Part shown: positions 51,735-60,624 of the stretch, piece by piece
Numbering within the stretch: position 1 is the stretch's first letter
Layout: each line of letters starts with the position of its first letter
Assembly (NCBI RefSeq): GCF_017377855.1
Contig: NZ_JAFREP010000004.1
Span: 429,474 to 493,473 of the forward strand
From: Acanthopleuribacter pedis
Lineage (GTDB): Bacteria > Acidobacteriota > Holophagae > Acanthopleuribacterales > Acanthopleuribacteraceae
Direction of reading: 5' to 3'
DNA: 64,000 nucleotides
Position numbers and translations under genes: made by a program
The notes under the pieces: generated by a model
Seen by the model: the letters and a program-made list of their open reading frames with translations, nothing else
Databases searched by the model: none
Told to the model about the DNA's origin: nothing

Positions 51735-53012
51735 TTATTGTTCCGCGCGAATGCGACCGGGCTGCTTGGCGGGGAGGCGCATGGTGAAGGTGGTGCCCAC
51801 GCCTTTTTCGCTGACCACTTCAATGTCGCCGCCCATCATGCGACAGAATTTGCGGCTCAGGTACAAACCCAGACCGGTGCCGGTATGTTTGCCACCCTCG
51901 CCGACTTGGTTGTACTCCTGAAACAATTGGGCGACCTCATCCTGACTCATACCGATGCCGTTGTCCGAAACGGCGAACAAAACGTAGTCCTTGCCCTCGC
52001 TCTCCACCACGCTGACGGACAAAACGACCTCGCCGTGATCGGTGAATTTACAGGCGTTGCTCATGAGGTTGATGAGGGCTTGGCGAACCTTGAGGGTGTC
52101 GGCTTCAATGCGGCTGAGGTTTTCCGGGCAAATCACCTGGACCTGGTTGTCGTTGACCAGTGCCAGCGGCTTGACCATGCCGCTGATGTCCTCGAGTAGG
52201 GTCGGCACGGAAATGGACTCCACGTGTAGGTCCATGCGTTTGGCTTCCATTTTTGAAAAATCGAGGATGTTGTTAATCAGGTTCAACATGTGGCGGCCGG
52301 CGACCTGGATGCGTTTCAAGTCGCCGATGTTTTCCACCGTTTTGCTTTCCATGATTTCTTCTTCCACCAATTCCGTGTACCCCAGAATGGCATTGAGGGG
52401 GGTGCGCAACTCGTGGCTCATGCTCGCCAGCAAGTCTTCCCGTTCCTTGGGGTTGCTTTGCGACATGGCGAGCTGGAAGGCCTCGGTGAGGTCGGCGGTT
52501 TGCTGCAAGTTTTTGTTGAGCAGGTTGGTGGTTTGACGCAGGCGCAAGCTGGTCTGGCGGGCGATTTTTTTGAGGATTTTGATGTAAACGGCGGGCGCCC
52601 GCTCCGCCATGGAGTTGAGGTTGGATTCGGAGAACAGGATCAGGGTGGCGCGCGCGACCACTTGAATCGAGGCCGAAATGGGTTGGCCGTCGAGGAGCGC
52701 CATTTCACCGACCGCGCTGCCCGGTTCAATCGCGGTGATGCGCTGCATACCGCCGGCCTCATTTTTTTTGAGAATGTCGAGTCGTCCTTCGACGAGCAGG
52801 AAAAGACGGGGCATGGTTTCGCCTTCCTGCATCAAAAACACACCAATTTCGGCGACCACCACTTGGGCTTGATCCGCGACAAGAAGCAGGTCGTCTCGTG
52901 AAAATTCGCGAAACATATCCGTGCATTGCAGCATGGCTGAAATGCGCGGACCGTCGCCGACTTGGGCCAAAATCGAACGCAATCCCTCGGGTAGTTCTTG
53001 CGTATTCACCAT
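51735..53012 (-). CDS. cNMP-binding sensor histidine kinase
   Basis: A 425-residue cytosolic kinase. A cyclic-nucleotide-binding domain (about 28-150) has GVFLMQEGETMPRLFLLVEGRLDI and PGSAVGEMALLDGQPISASI. A coiled coil follows, then HisKA with His200 in SMSHELRTPLNAILGYTEL, and HATPase_c with NLMSNACKFTDHG, DNGIGM and GTGLGLYLSR. All kinase boxes are intact. No membrane segment or receiver. It probably links cAMP or a related ligand to phosphotransfer. The c-di-GMP gene upstream is 49 bases away and likely in the same operon. Confidence 0.92.
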   Translation of the reverse strand: MVNTQELPEGLRSILAQVGDGPRISAMLQCTDMFREFSRDDLLLVADQAQVVVAEIGVFLMQEGETMPRLFLLVEGRLDILKKNEAGGMQRITAIEPGSAVGEMALLDGQPISASIQVVARATLILFSESNLNSMAERAPAVYIKILKKIARQTSLRLRQTTNLLNKNLQQTADLTEAFQLAMSQSNPKEREDLLASMSHELRTPLNAILGYTELVEEEIMESKTVENIGDLKRIQVAGRHMLNLINNILDFSKMEAKRMDLHVESISVPTLLEDISGMVKPLALVNDNQVQVICPENLSRIEADTLKVRQALINLMSNACKFTDHGEVVLSVSVVESEGKDYVLFAVSDNGIGMSQDEVAQLFQEYNQVGEGGKHTGTGLGLYLSRKFCRMMGGDIEVVSEKGVGTTFTMRLPAKQPGRIRAEQ

Positions 53013-53061
53013 TTCCCGTTACCCCCTATCCACCTGGGTTCTCGGCCGCGAAACGGGCCGC

Positions 53062-55722
53062 TCACTGCGTGTCGGCCGCCTCGGAAACGGGCTGTCCCCG
53101 CGGTGTGTTGTTGGCTGGTTGAAGTTCGTGGTTTTTTTGCACGTAGGCGACAAAGTCAGCAGCGGGGACGGGTGGGCTACAGTAATAACCCTGAATTTCA
53201 TCACAGCCCAGTTTGCCCAAGAGTTCGTACTGAGCCTCGGTTTCAACGCCCTCGGCCACCAGCCGTAGGTTCAAGCTGTGGGCCATGGCGATAATGGAAC
53301 CGATAATGGCGCGGTCATCCTCATTATCGAGGATGCCGTTGATAAATGAGCGGTCAATTTTTAAGGTATGGATCGGGAAACGTTTGAGGTAGGCCAGCGA
53401 TGAGTAGCCGGTACCAAAGTCGTCCACCGAAATCTTGATGTTCATGCGCTCCAAATCCTTGAAGATAGCAATCGCATGGTCCACATCGGCCATCACGGCG
53501 CTTTCGGTGAGTTCTATTTTCAGCAAACGTGCTTCAAGGCCCGCCTCTTCCAGCAATGCCTGGGTGACATGGGCCAAATCTTGGCGTTGTAATTGGCGTG
53601 CGGAAATGTTCACGGCCACGGTGATTTCCGGCAAACCCATGTCGCGCCAAACGACGGCTTGGCGACAGGCGGTGCGCAGGGCCCACTCCCCAATCGGCAG
53701 GATCAGGCCGGTTTCCTCGGCGATGGGAATGAATTCACCCGGGGAAATCATGCCGCCGTCGCTTTTGCGCCACCGAATCAGTGCCTCGGCACCGATGACC
53801 CGGTCGGTTTCGGAAGACAAAATGGGTTGGTAATAAAGTTCGAATTCATCGCGTTCAATCGCGGTGCGCAGGCTGCTTTCGATGTCCATCGCCGAGACGG
53901 CTTTTTCGTGCATTTCCTTGTCAAATACCGCGTAACGCGCCTTGCCCAAGGTTTTGGCACGGTACATGGCGATGTCGGCGTCACGGATGACGGCTTCCGC
54001 GCTTTTGTAGTCCAAATTGCCTTGGGTCAAGCCGATGCTGCAGGAGATATGGACCTCCTTGCCTTTGAGGTGGAAGGGTTCCTTGATAGAAACCTCGATG
54101 CGCTGAACAACGCGAATGACCTCCTCGATTTCCATGATGTTCTCCAGGAGGATGGAGAACTCATCGCCGCTGAGGCGGGCCACGGTGTCGCCCGGCCGCA
54201 CGGTTTCATTGAGACGGTCGGAGACTTCGATCAGCAACTGGTCGCCGACGAGGTGGCCCATGGTGTCGTTGACGGCTTTGAAGCGGTCGAGGTCGAGGAA
54301 CAACACCGCAAAGTTGTATTCGTGGTAGCGCTTGCACTTTTGAATGGCGTGTTCCAAGCGGTTTTTGAACAAAATACGGTTGGGCAGATCGGTGAGGCGG
54401 TCGTAAAACGCGTCGTGGCGCAGTTGGTCCTCGGCCTTTTGGCGGGCGAAATAGTTGGCCAGCAGTTCAGAGACGAAAAACAACATGCGAATGCCCGTCG
54501 ACGGCCAGGTCTGTTCGTTTTGCATGTCGAAGAACCCGATAAAGCCGATGGTTTCATCATCAACCGTGCGGACCGGCAAAAACAAAAAGGCTTTGAACCC
54601 GATCTCGCTGAAAAAGGTCCGTTCCGCGTCCGCCGATTCGGGAAGGTCGCGCAGGGACTCCGCCGCCAGGGGTTCGTTGGCACGCACCCGTTCGTACCAC
54701 CAGGGAAAATGAATCAGTTCCAGGCCGATAAACGCCTTTACCGCCGCCTCGCCGTTGGCCTCCGGGGCGTGCCATTGAAAGGTGTTGGCGATCTCCAGCT
54801 TGCCTTTCTTGAACAAGGCGATGAAGGCGTGATCCACGCTCATGACCTCGGCCAACAGTTCGAGGAAGCTGTCAAAACGCGGCGCGTGGGGGAGGGTTAG
54901 CATACCGGATGCTTTGCCGAGGGTTTCCTCCATGTGCAGGCGTTTGCGGACTTCCCATTCGGCGAGGTTGCGTTCTTCAATTTCGCTTTCCAGGCGGCGG
55001 TTGGTTTCCTGCAAGGTGTCGTTTTGGCGGGCGAGGTCGGCTTCCAGCGCTTGGTTCGCCGCCAAAAGTTTCGCGCGGCGCACTTGGAATACCACGAAGG
55101 AAACCATCGTGAGTAACGAGAGAAAAATCAGGCTGCGGAACCACAGGGTGGCCGCGCCCTGCTCGAGGAGGCCGATTTTGGTGGTCCAGTTACCCACCTC
55201 TTTTTGGAAGGCACGTCGTTGCGCGTCCATGAACGCGTTGCGTGCTTCCAGCCAAGCCCGGTGCTCGCGTTCATAACGGGTTTGTGCTTCCACGAGTGCT
55301 GTTTCTTGTTCGCGAGGAACGACGTCCCGAGCGCGAACCTCCTGAAGGCGCAGCACCATTTCGCGGTTCATGTCGTTGTAGCGACGGGCCGCATCACGGA
55401 AGCGGCGCAGTTCCGGCATGGGCGTGATTTGGTTGAGTTCCACGCTTGCGGCATCCATTTTGGTAAAGAAGTCCCGGGCCTCCTCGGCGGTGTCCTTGTC
55501 TCCGTGGTGCAGCGCGTGGCGGTAATGGAGTTCCATTTGGGCGGCGTTGTCCGAGATGCGATTGAGGATGTCGTTCCACTGGCGCTTTTGCGTCAAGGTG
55601 TGGCTCATGGTATCCGACAGTTTGGGGCCGTGATGGCGGCTGATCGCCAACTCGATAAACGGAAAGGAAACCAGGAGGAGCAACAACAGCAGGGTTTTTT
55701 TGGAAATTGAACGCCAGAGCAA
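53062..55722 (-). CDS. membrane GGDEF-EAL protein with GAF domain
   Basis: An 886-residue c-di-GMP enzyme. Two membrane helices (about 10-28 and 195-214) bracket a helical periplasmic sensor. A coiled coil (about 215-265) and GAF (about 275-430) follow. The GGDEF domain (about 435-600) has active-site text SGDEF (518-522), a Ser-for-Gly change seen in active cyclases. The EAL domain (about 615-865) has EALIRW (646-651), NISARQLQ, ELTESAVM and DDFGTGYSSL, the complete metal and catalytic set, so phosphodiesterase activity is likely. It precedes the cNMP-kinase gene. Confidence 0.93.
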   Translation of the reverse strand: MLWRSISKKTLLLLLLLVSFPFIELAISRHHGPKLSDTMSHTLTQKRQWNDILNRISDNAAQMELHYRHALHHGDKDTAEEARDFFTKMDAASVELNQITPMPELRRFRDAARRYNDMNREMVLRLQEVRARDVVPREQETALVEAQTRYEREHRAWLEARNAFMDAQRRAFQKEVGNWTTKIGLLEQGAATLWFRSLIFLSLLTMVSFVVFQVRRAKLLAANQALEADLARQNDTLQETNRRLESEIEERNLAEWEVRKRLHMEETLGKASGMLTLPHAPRFDSFLELLAEVMSVDHAFIALFKKGKLEIANTFQWHAPEANGEAAVKAFIGLELIHFPWWYERVRANEPLAAESLRDLPESADAERTFFSEIGFKAFLFLPVRTVDDETIGFIGFFDMQNEQTWPSTGIRMLFFVSELLANYFARQKAEDQLRHDAFYDRLTDLPNRILFKNRLEHAIQKCKRYHEYNFAVLFLDLDRFKAVNDTMGHLVGDQLLIEVSDRLNETVRPGDTVARLSGDEFSILLENIMEIEEVIRVVQRIEVSIKEPFHLKGKEVHISCSIGLTQGNLDYKSAEAVIRDADIAMYRAKTLGKARYAVFDKEMHEKAVSAMDIESSLRTAIERDEFELYYQPILSSETDRVIGAEALIRWRKSDGGMISPGEFIPIAEETGLILPIGEWALRTACRQAVVWRDMGLPEITVAVNISARQLQRQDLAHVTQALLEEAGLEARLLKIELTESAVMADVDHAIAIFKDLERMNIKISVDDFGTGYSSLAYLKRFPIHTLKIDRSFINGILDNEDDRAIIGSIIAMAHSLNLRLVAEGVETEAQYELLGKLGCDEIQGYYCSPPVPAADFVAYVQKNHELQPANNTPRGQPVSEAADTQ

Positions 55723-55970
55723 GCGGGACGCCCCTTTTTAGGCCGTGGTTGCACGGCGGCGGAGTCAAATTCGCGCGACGGTTTTCACCGATGGGTACCG
55801 ACATGGTTCGCCGGGGGAACCCATGGGGGATCGCGTTGGAAACGCGGGTTAACGCGCGGCCCGAAAATTTCGCGTGATGCCCATGGGTGCGAACTTCTCG
55901 GTTTCAGGTCATGTAATGTCTGTCGTCATTTTGGCTTGGTGCATTAACTTATGGGCGGAAAAACCGGTTC

Positions 55971-56398
55971 GCCCGCAATTCTCACAAGGAATTCTGCTAC
56001 GAAGCCGAAAGCCATGCGTTTAGGAGGGGGCGGCCATCCGCGGGGCGGCCATCCGCGGGGCGGCCATCCGCGGGGCGGCCATCCGCCTTACTCGGCCGAA
56101 CCGTCTTCGCCTCAGCTGCTACGCCGAAAGGTCGGCCCCGCGAAAGGTCGGCCCCGCGAAAGGTCGGCCCCGCGAAAGGTCGGCCCCGCGAAAGGTCGGC
56201 CCCGCGAAAGGTCGGCCCCGCGAAAGGTCGGCCCCGCGAAGGGTCGGCCCCGCGAAAGGTCGGCCCCGCGAAAGGTCGGCCCCGCGAAAGGTCGGCCCCG
56301 CGAAGGGTCGGACCCCTGTGCCGTCTCTTGGTCGTAATCTTCGTACCCACTAGGCGTTCTGTTTCTCGCGACGAATTCTTGTGAGAATTGCGGGCTAG
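55971..56398. mobile_element. element A, largest copy, with 15- and 16-bp minisatellites
   Basis: GCCCGCAATTCTCACAAGG to TTGTGAGAATTGCGGGCTAG; both arms share the same A-for-T change, preserving pairing. The interior has four units of GGGGCGGCCATCCGC (about 56025-56085) and eleven full units of GAAAGGTCGGCCCCGC (56126-56301). Confidence 0.85.
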
Positions 56399-56561
56399 GG
56401 TTGGGGCAGCTCCCATCGGCAAGCGCTTCCCCGCTTGCCCCAATTCCTGCTTTTTGCTTGAATCAACCCACATCAAGGACCCCGCCGCACCGGCCTTGCG
56501 GTTGGGTGCGTGTTTGACAAAAAAGCAGTTAGCCCGTTTGGCTGAGAAGGAACCACGCAAC

Positions 56562-57101
56562 ATGAAAACCCTATGTGTCTTTTGTTCTTCGAGCAATAAC
56601 CTGGATGCCAAGTATGTTCAATCCGCTGATGAGACCGGTGACCTGATTGTGGATCAGGGGTGCCGATTAATGTGGGGCGGGGGTCGCGTGGGCATGATGG
56701 GTCGGGTTGCCGATCAGGTGAAACGCCGCGGTGGTGAGGTGATCGGTGTGATTCCCGAGCGTTTGCGCGCCCGTGAGGTTGCCTTTGAGGGTGCCGACGA
56801 AATGATCATTACCACCGGCATGGCCGACCGAAAAACCGAAATGATCGAACGCTCCGACGCCTTTATTACGCTTGCCGGGGGGATGGGTACCCTGGACGAG
56901 GTGCTGGAAGTGATCACCTTGCGTCAGCTCGGCTACCACGACAAACCCATTTGGTTCGTCAACACCGACGGCTTCTACGATACCTTGCTGGCCTTTTTCG
57001 ACCAACTGCAACAGGCCGGCTTCTTGTACCAGAGCGAACGGCCGATGTACGAAATCGTTGCGTCCCCCGCGGCATTGGCCAAGCGAATTGCTGCTTTGTG
57101 A
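56562..57101 (+). CDS. LOG-family protein (nucleotide 5'-monophosphate phosphoribohydrolase type)
   Basis: ATG 56562 with AAGGA upstream; the frame is open further 5' through the element A edge. The 179-residue protein has MKTLCVFCSSSNN, the phosphate-binding MWGGGRVGMMG, ADRKTEMIERSDAFITLAGGMGTLDEVLEVITLRQLG and the KPI-WFVNTDGFYD motif. The usual PGGxGTxxE is AGGMGTLDE here. The family cleaves nucleotide monophosphates (cytokinin ribotides in plants). Cytosolic. Confidence 0.88.
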   Translation: MKTLCVFCSSSNNLDAKYVQSADETGDLIVDQGCRLMWGGGRVGMMGRVADQVKRRGGEVIGVIPERLRAREVAFEGADEMIITTGMADRKTEMIERSDAFITLAGGMGTLDEVLEVITLRQLGYHDKPIWFVNTDGFYDTLLAFFDQLQQAGFLYQSERPMYEIVASPAALAKRIAAL

Positions 57102-57185
57102 CGTTTTTTTTCGCCGCGAGGAATAAACCGCTGGGAGCCGGCGTTTTCCGTCTGGACCTCAATGGCACAAACCGAGGAGAATTTT

Positions 57186-58205
57186 ATGTTGAAGTACCTG
57201 ACGCTGCTGTTGGTCGGGGCCTTTTTCGGGTTGCCGCTTCCCGCGCAAGAAGCGGGTTTTCGAACCCTGGAAGATCTCAAGCAGCAACCCGGCTTTAGCA
57301 AGCTGTTGGATCGCGGCAAAATTCCCGCCGTGTACCAGCCTACCTTCGTTCAGGGCAAAGACGCCGACATGCCCGCGGATGCGTGGGTGATCGGTGTGTA
57401 TCACGGCGGCGAAGCCAAGGCCTATTCAATCAACTTACTCAACAAACACGAAATCGTTAACGATTTCGTCGGCGATAAACCCATTGCCACCACCTGGTGA
57501 CCCCTCGCCAATACGGCCGTCGTGTACGACCGCAAGGTGGATGGAAAAGTACTTGAGTTCAATACGTCCGGGGCGCTCTACCACAACGCGCTGGTGATGA
57601 TGGACGACCAAACAGACTCGTTTTGGGCGGTGATTTCGTCCGAGGCCGTCGGCGGACCCATGCAAGGGCGCGGCCTCATCGAATTACCGATTTCGCAAAA
57701 AACCCGTTGGGATGCCTGGCTGGAAAAATATCCGGCGACGATGCTCCTTCAGGTCGACGGCAAGGTACATTCCGCCGACAATCCCTATGACAACTACTTC
57801 CACAACGACAAACCCTTCCGACCGGTAAAAGACCCTGACAAACGTTTACCACTGAAAGAACCGGTATACGGTTTCAAATTGGACGGAACCGTCTTCGCGC
57901 TTCGCCACAAGACCTTGGCGGGGGGTTGGGTTGGCAAAGCAGGTAAGGTGGCGGTGGTCTTGTTTCGCCATGACGACGACGTTGTTTACCGGTCGACCCG
58001 TGCCTACCGGCTGGTCGTTCAGGGTCAAGCCGTTCAGCTCAAGAAAGAGGGTGTCGATTGGGTTTCGCCCCAATACGGTGCCTTGGATCCAACGACGGGT
58101 CGGTTTGCCGACGGCAAAACGGTGTTGGCGCCCTTGGGCGGCATGGATACCTTTTGGTACATCTGGAGCGAATACCACAAAGGGGTGACGTTGCTCGGTC
58201 GCTAA
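57186..58205 (+). CDS. DUF3179 protein with in-frame TGA, probable selenoprotein
   Basis: ATG 57186 with GAGGAG 7 bases upstream. Signal peptide MLKYLTLLLVGAFFGLPLPA. The frame runs to TGA at 57498-57500 (codon 105), then stays open to TAA at 58205, 339 residues in all. The join reads DKPIATTW-TGA-PLANTAVVYDR. DUF3179 proteins normally have TWCPLCNTAVVFDR there, so TGA replaces the first Cys, and the second Cys is Ala. Downstream motifs (NTSGALYHNALVMMDDQTDSFW, GPMQGRGLIELP) are intact. Selenocysteine is likely. A nonsense mutation is possible, and no strong SECIS hairpin is visible, only GTCG-TGTA-CGAC. Confidence 0.72.
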
Positions 58206-58231
58206 TCCGTCATGGGCTCAATGGATGGGAG

Positions 58232-58260
58232 CGCCGAACCCGCAACCAACGGGTTCGGCG
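58232..58260 (+). terminator. hairpin after the DUF3179 gene
   Basis: CGCCGAACCCG pairs with CGGGTTCGGCG around 7 bases; only a weak T-rich stretch follows. Confidence 0.5.
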
Positions 58261-58371
58261 TCTGCGTCTCAGGGCTTGTTTGGTGTTTGTGGGCCTGACC
58301 ATACTGGTATATCCACAAAATTAAGGGTTCTTGGATAGTGCTTCGATAAGGTTTTTCAAAAAGGAAAAGCC

Positions 58372-58812
58372 ATGAGGCCACCTCATCCCGTTTATGAAAG
58401 TTTGATACGTATTACCAATGAAAGTCACGCCGGTTGGCGATTTTTTCTGGGGACCTTCTATAGCCGCTTTATGAATGAATCGCCGGAAATTCGCGATATG
58501 TTCGATGGGATTGATATCGAGCGGCAAATCCAGATGCTTCAGATTTCGCTCCAGGCCATTCTTCACGTTGGTTCTCAGTCCGATATACCCATTGGTTTTG
58601 AAGAGCTTGCAGAAAAACACGGGCCGGATGGACTCAATGTGCAAGTTCGTCATTTTCACATGTGGATGAACTGTTTTCTGGCCACGGTTGAAGAGCTCGA
58701 TCCTGACTGCGACAGCCGAACCATGAAGGCATGGCGGCATGCATTACAAACGGGAATTGATTACATGGTGCGACTATCCGGGGTTGCCGGAGAATCTCGT
58801 GTTTTCGAATGA
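58372..58812 (+). CDS. single-domain bacterial globin
   Basis: ATG 58372 with AAGGA upstream. The 146 residues follow the globin plan: helix A/B SLIRITNESHAGWRFFLGTFYSRFM, then SPEIRDMFDGIDIERQIQMLQISLQAILH. The F region has AEKHGPDGLNVQVRHF, where His of EKHG is the likely proximal ligand, followed by G/H helices ending LDPDCDSRTMKAWRHALQTGIDYMV. The likely role is oxygen, NO or redox sensing or binding. No reductase domain. AT-rich flanks; transcribed alone. Confidence 0.8.
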   Translation: MRPPHPVYESLIRITNESHAGWRFFLGTFYSRFMNESPEIRDMFDGIDIERQIQMLQISLQAILHVGSQSDIPIGFEELAEKHGPDGLNVQVRHFHMWMNCFLATVEELDPDCDSRTMKAWRHALQTGIDYMVRLSGVAGESRVFE

Positions 58813-59183
58813 ATTAGGCTAAATGATTTATCTTTAATAGTATTGTTTGTGATTGTTAAAGTGTTTTCTGTTTCCTTTTTTTGGGTTTTTTCCTTAGGTG
58901 TTCCGAGTGAATCAGGAGGGTACCCATGGGATGCGTAGGAATCCGCCTGCCGTGGTAGGGTGCGGAAAATGACGCTGATCGCGGAAAATTACCAAGCGGA
59001 CCGGGCTTGAACGTGGTTTCCTAAGCAGAGGAAAGCGTGAGATTTTTCTTTAAGCATATACAAATAAAGGGTTTGTATTTGGTGAGGAGAAGCCGGCACG
59101 GCCTGTGCTCTATGGGTGGGTGAACACTCCGCTACGGCGATGAACACCAACCGGCCGATCCGTCGACCAAGAAAGGGGACCCT

Positions 59184-59876
59184 ATGAACACCACCAAAAC
59201 CAACATGACGGTTGTTTTCCGCACACACAACTACGAATTAGGCGGCCGCAATCGCACGCGCCTTGAAGGCGAAGCCGGCAAGCTTGAAGATCTTGTCGCC
59301 GATTTTCCCGTTGCCGACCTCCACGTTGACATCCACGAATATCCCAAGGGCGGGTTCCACGTAAAAACAGCTTTGCGTTTGCCAAACGACACCTTGTTTA
59401 CCGGTGACCGGCACCTGGACATGCACAGTGCCTACCTGCGTTGCATCCGCAAGTTGATGTTGAAGGTCAAAACCTACAAAGCCAAATTATCAGGCGAGCA
59501 TCGTTACCACAAAACGCCTGAAATGGGCGAGGTTCCGGTGGTAACCCCGGATGCGGCGTCATTGGAACGTTTGGACCAGGCCGTGGAAGCCGGTGATTAC
59601 CGTGCATTTCGCGAAGGGCTGACGCCCTGGGAGCCGGAATTGGGCGCCGCGGTCGCCCGTTATTGTGAAAACGACACCCATGCCGCGCTCATGATCGGCC
59701 ATGGTTTTAACCAAAGTCATTTGCTGGAAGAAGTGGTGCTTAACGCGTTCGAGCAATACAGCGAGCGCGGTCGCAACAAGTTGGATCTGTGGTTGCAGGA
59801 CCTGATTGACACGTCTTTTGGCAAATTGGTCGCCGACCCTAAGTTTGAACGCCATCGCATCGAAGTGATGCGCTAA
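59184..59876 (+). CDS. HPF/RaiA-like ribosome-associated protein with long C-terminal extension
   Basis: A 230-residue protein starting ATG 59184 after AAAGGGGA. Residues about 5-105 have the beta-alpha-beta-beta-alpha plan of hibernation factors: VFRTHNYELGGRNRTRLEGEAGKLEDLV, VADLHVDIHEYPKGGFHVKTAL, and the helix AYLRCIRKLMLKVKTYKAKLSGE. The remaining 120 residues do not resemble the dimerising domain of long HPF. They form a helical acidic region, VEAGDYRAFREGLTPWEPEL...HLLEEVVLNAFEQY. Likely binds the 30S decoding site; the extension is unassigned. Confidence 0.72.
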   Translation: MNTTKTNMTVVFRTHNYELGGRNRTRLEGEAGKLEDLVADFPVADLHVDIHEYPKGGFHVKTALRLPNDTLFTGDRHLDMHSAYLRCIRKLMLKVKTYKAKLSGEHRYHKTPEMGEVPVVTPDAASLERLDQAVEAGDYRAFREGLTPWEPELGAAVARYCENDTHAALMIGHGFNQSHLLEEVVLNAFEQYSERGRNKLDLWLQDLIDTSFGKLVADPKFERHRIEVMR

Positions 59877-59968
59877 GCCGCGACGCCGGCGTGCGTTGCC
59901 ACCAACCTTTTGCATTGCTCCTCCGGGCGTCATGAAAGCAGCATGACGCCGCGGTATTCTCGACGCTC

Positions 59969-60010
59969 GCGGGTTGTCCCTATGATGGGTAGGAACAACC
60001 CGCTTTTTTT
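59969..60010 (+). terminator. intrinsic terminator after the HPF-like gene
   Basis: GCGGGTTGT pairs with ACAACCCGC with an inner CCTA/TAGG arm, followed by seven T residues. Confidence 0.88.
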
Positions 60011-60624
60011 GTGCCCGGTTGCCAACGCATCCGTTCGCTTGCAGTGTTTCAAGCGATTTTCCATCACCGCACGGCGCGAACCATGAATCGGCGAGGGGCC
60101 AAAACGTGTCGGCTCCCTCAAGGAGACGATCATTCGTGACATCCTGTATGAGGGCTCCTTGTCGGCCATAGATGCTGTCACGAAAAGGGCTCGGTCGGCA
60201 AACGAATGGGGCGGTGAAAATAATCCAACTTTAGTGGTTGGTCTGATCGATTAAGCAGCAGTTTTAAAGATTTATTTTGTTTGCTGCGAATTTCTATCGG
60301 CAATCTTTTTGCGAAATTCTTAGCCTGTTTATTTTCTGTTTGGGTTTAATATTCGGAATCACCCAAAGGAAAGAACGATCTCTCCCAAGGAGATCACACG
60401 CCAAAGCCCTTGTCCTTTTTCCCGGTCAGGTGCGCGCTCGCGTTGCGCCCAGCCTACTGGAAGGCCTCGCATTTTTCCTTTCGCTTCCACCCATCGTTCG
60501 CCGTGGGCACACCGGCCGGCTTTGATTCTGATCCATTAGGCTGCTTCTCCGGCAAACCAGCGATGGGTCACCCCTCTATTTTTCTTTCTTAAGCTAAATC
60601 TTCCTATACCTGCTAGGAGCCTTT
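60011..60624. other. non-coding spacer before the Rhs gene
   Basis: No supported gene; contains the upstream region of the Rhs-type gene, AT-rich around 60230-60380. Confidence 0.4.

Noticed and set aside
56126..56310. Possible CRISPR array
   Set aside because: Units of 16 bp follow one another directly without unique spacers, and no cas genes are present. It is a minisatellite.
57501..57560. Strong bacterial SECIS hairpin after the TGA
   Set aside because: Only a 4-bp GTCG/CGAC stem with a TGTA loop plus a few outer pairs could be found by eye, so I do not list it as a feature. A folding program is needed.
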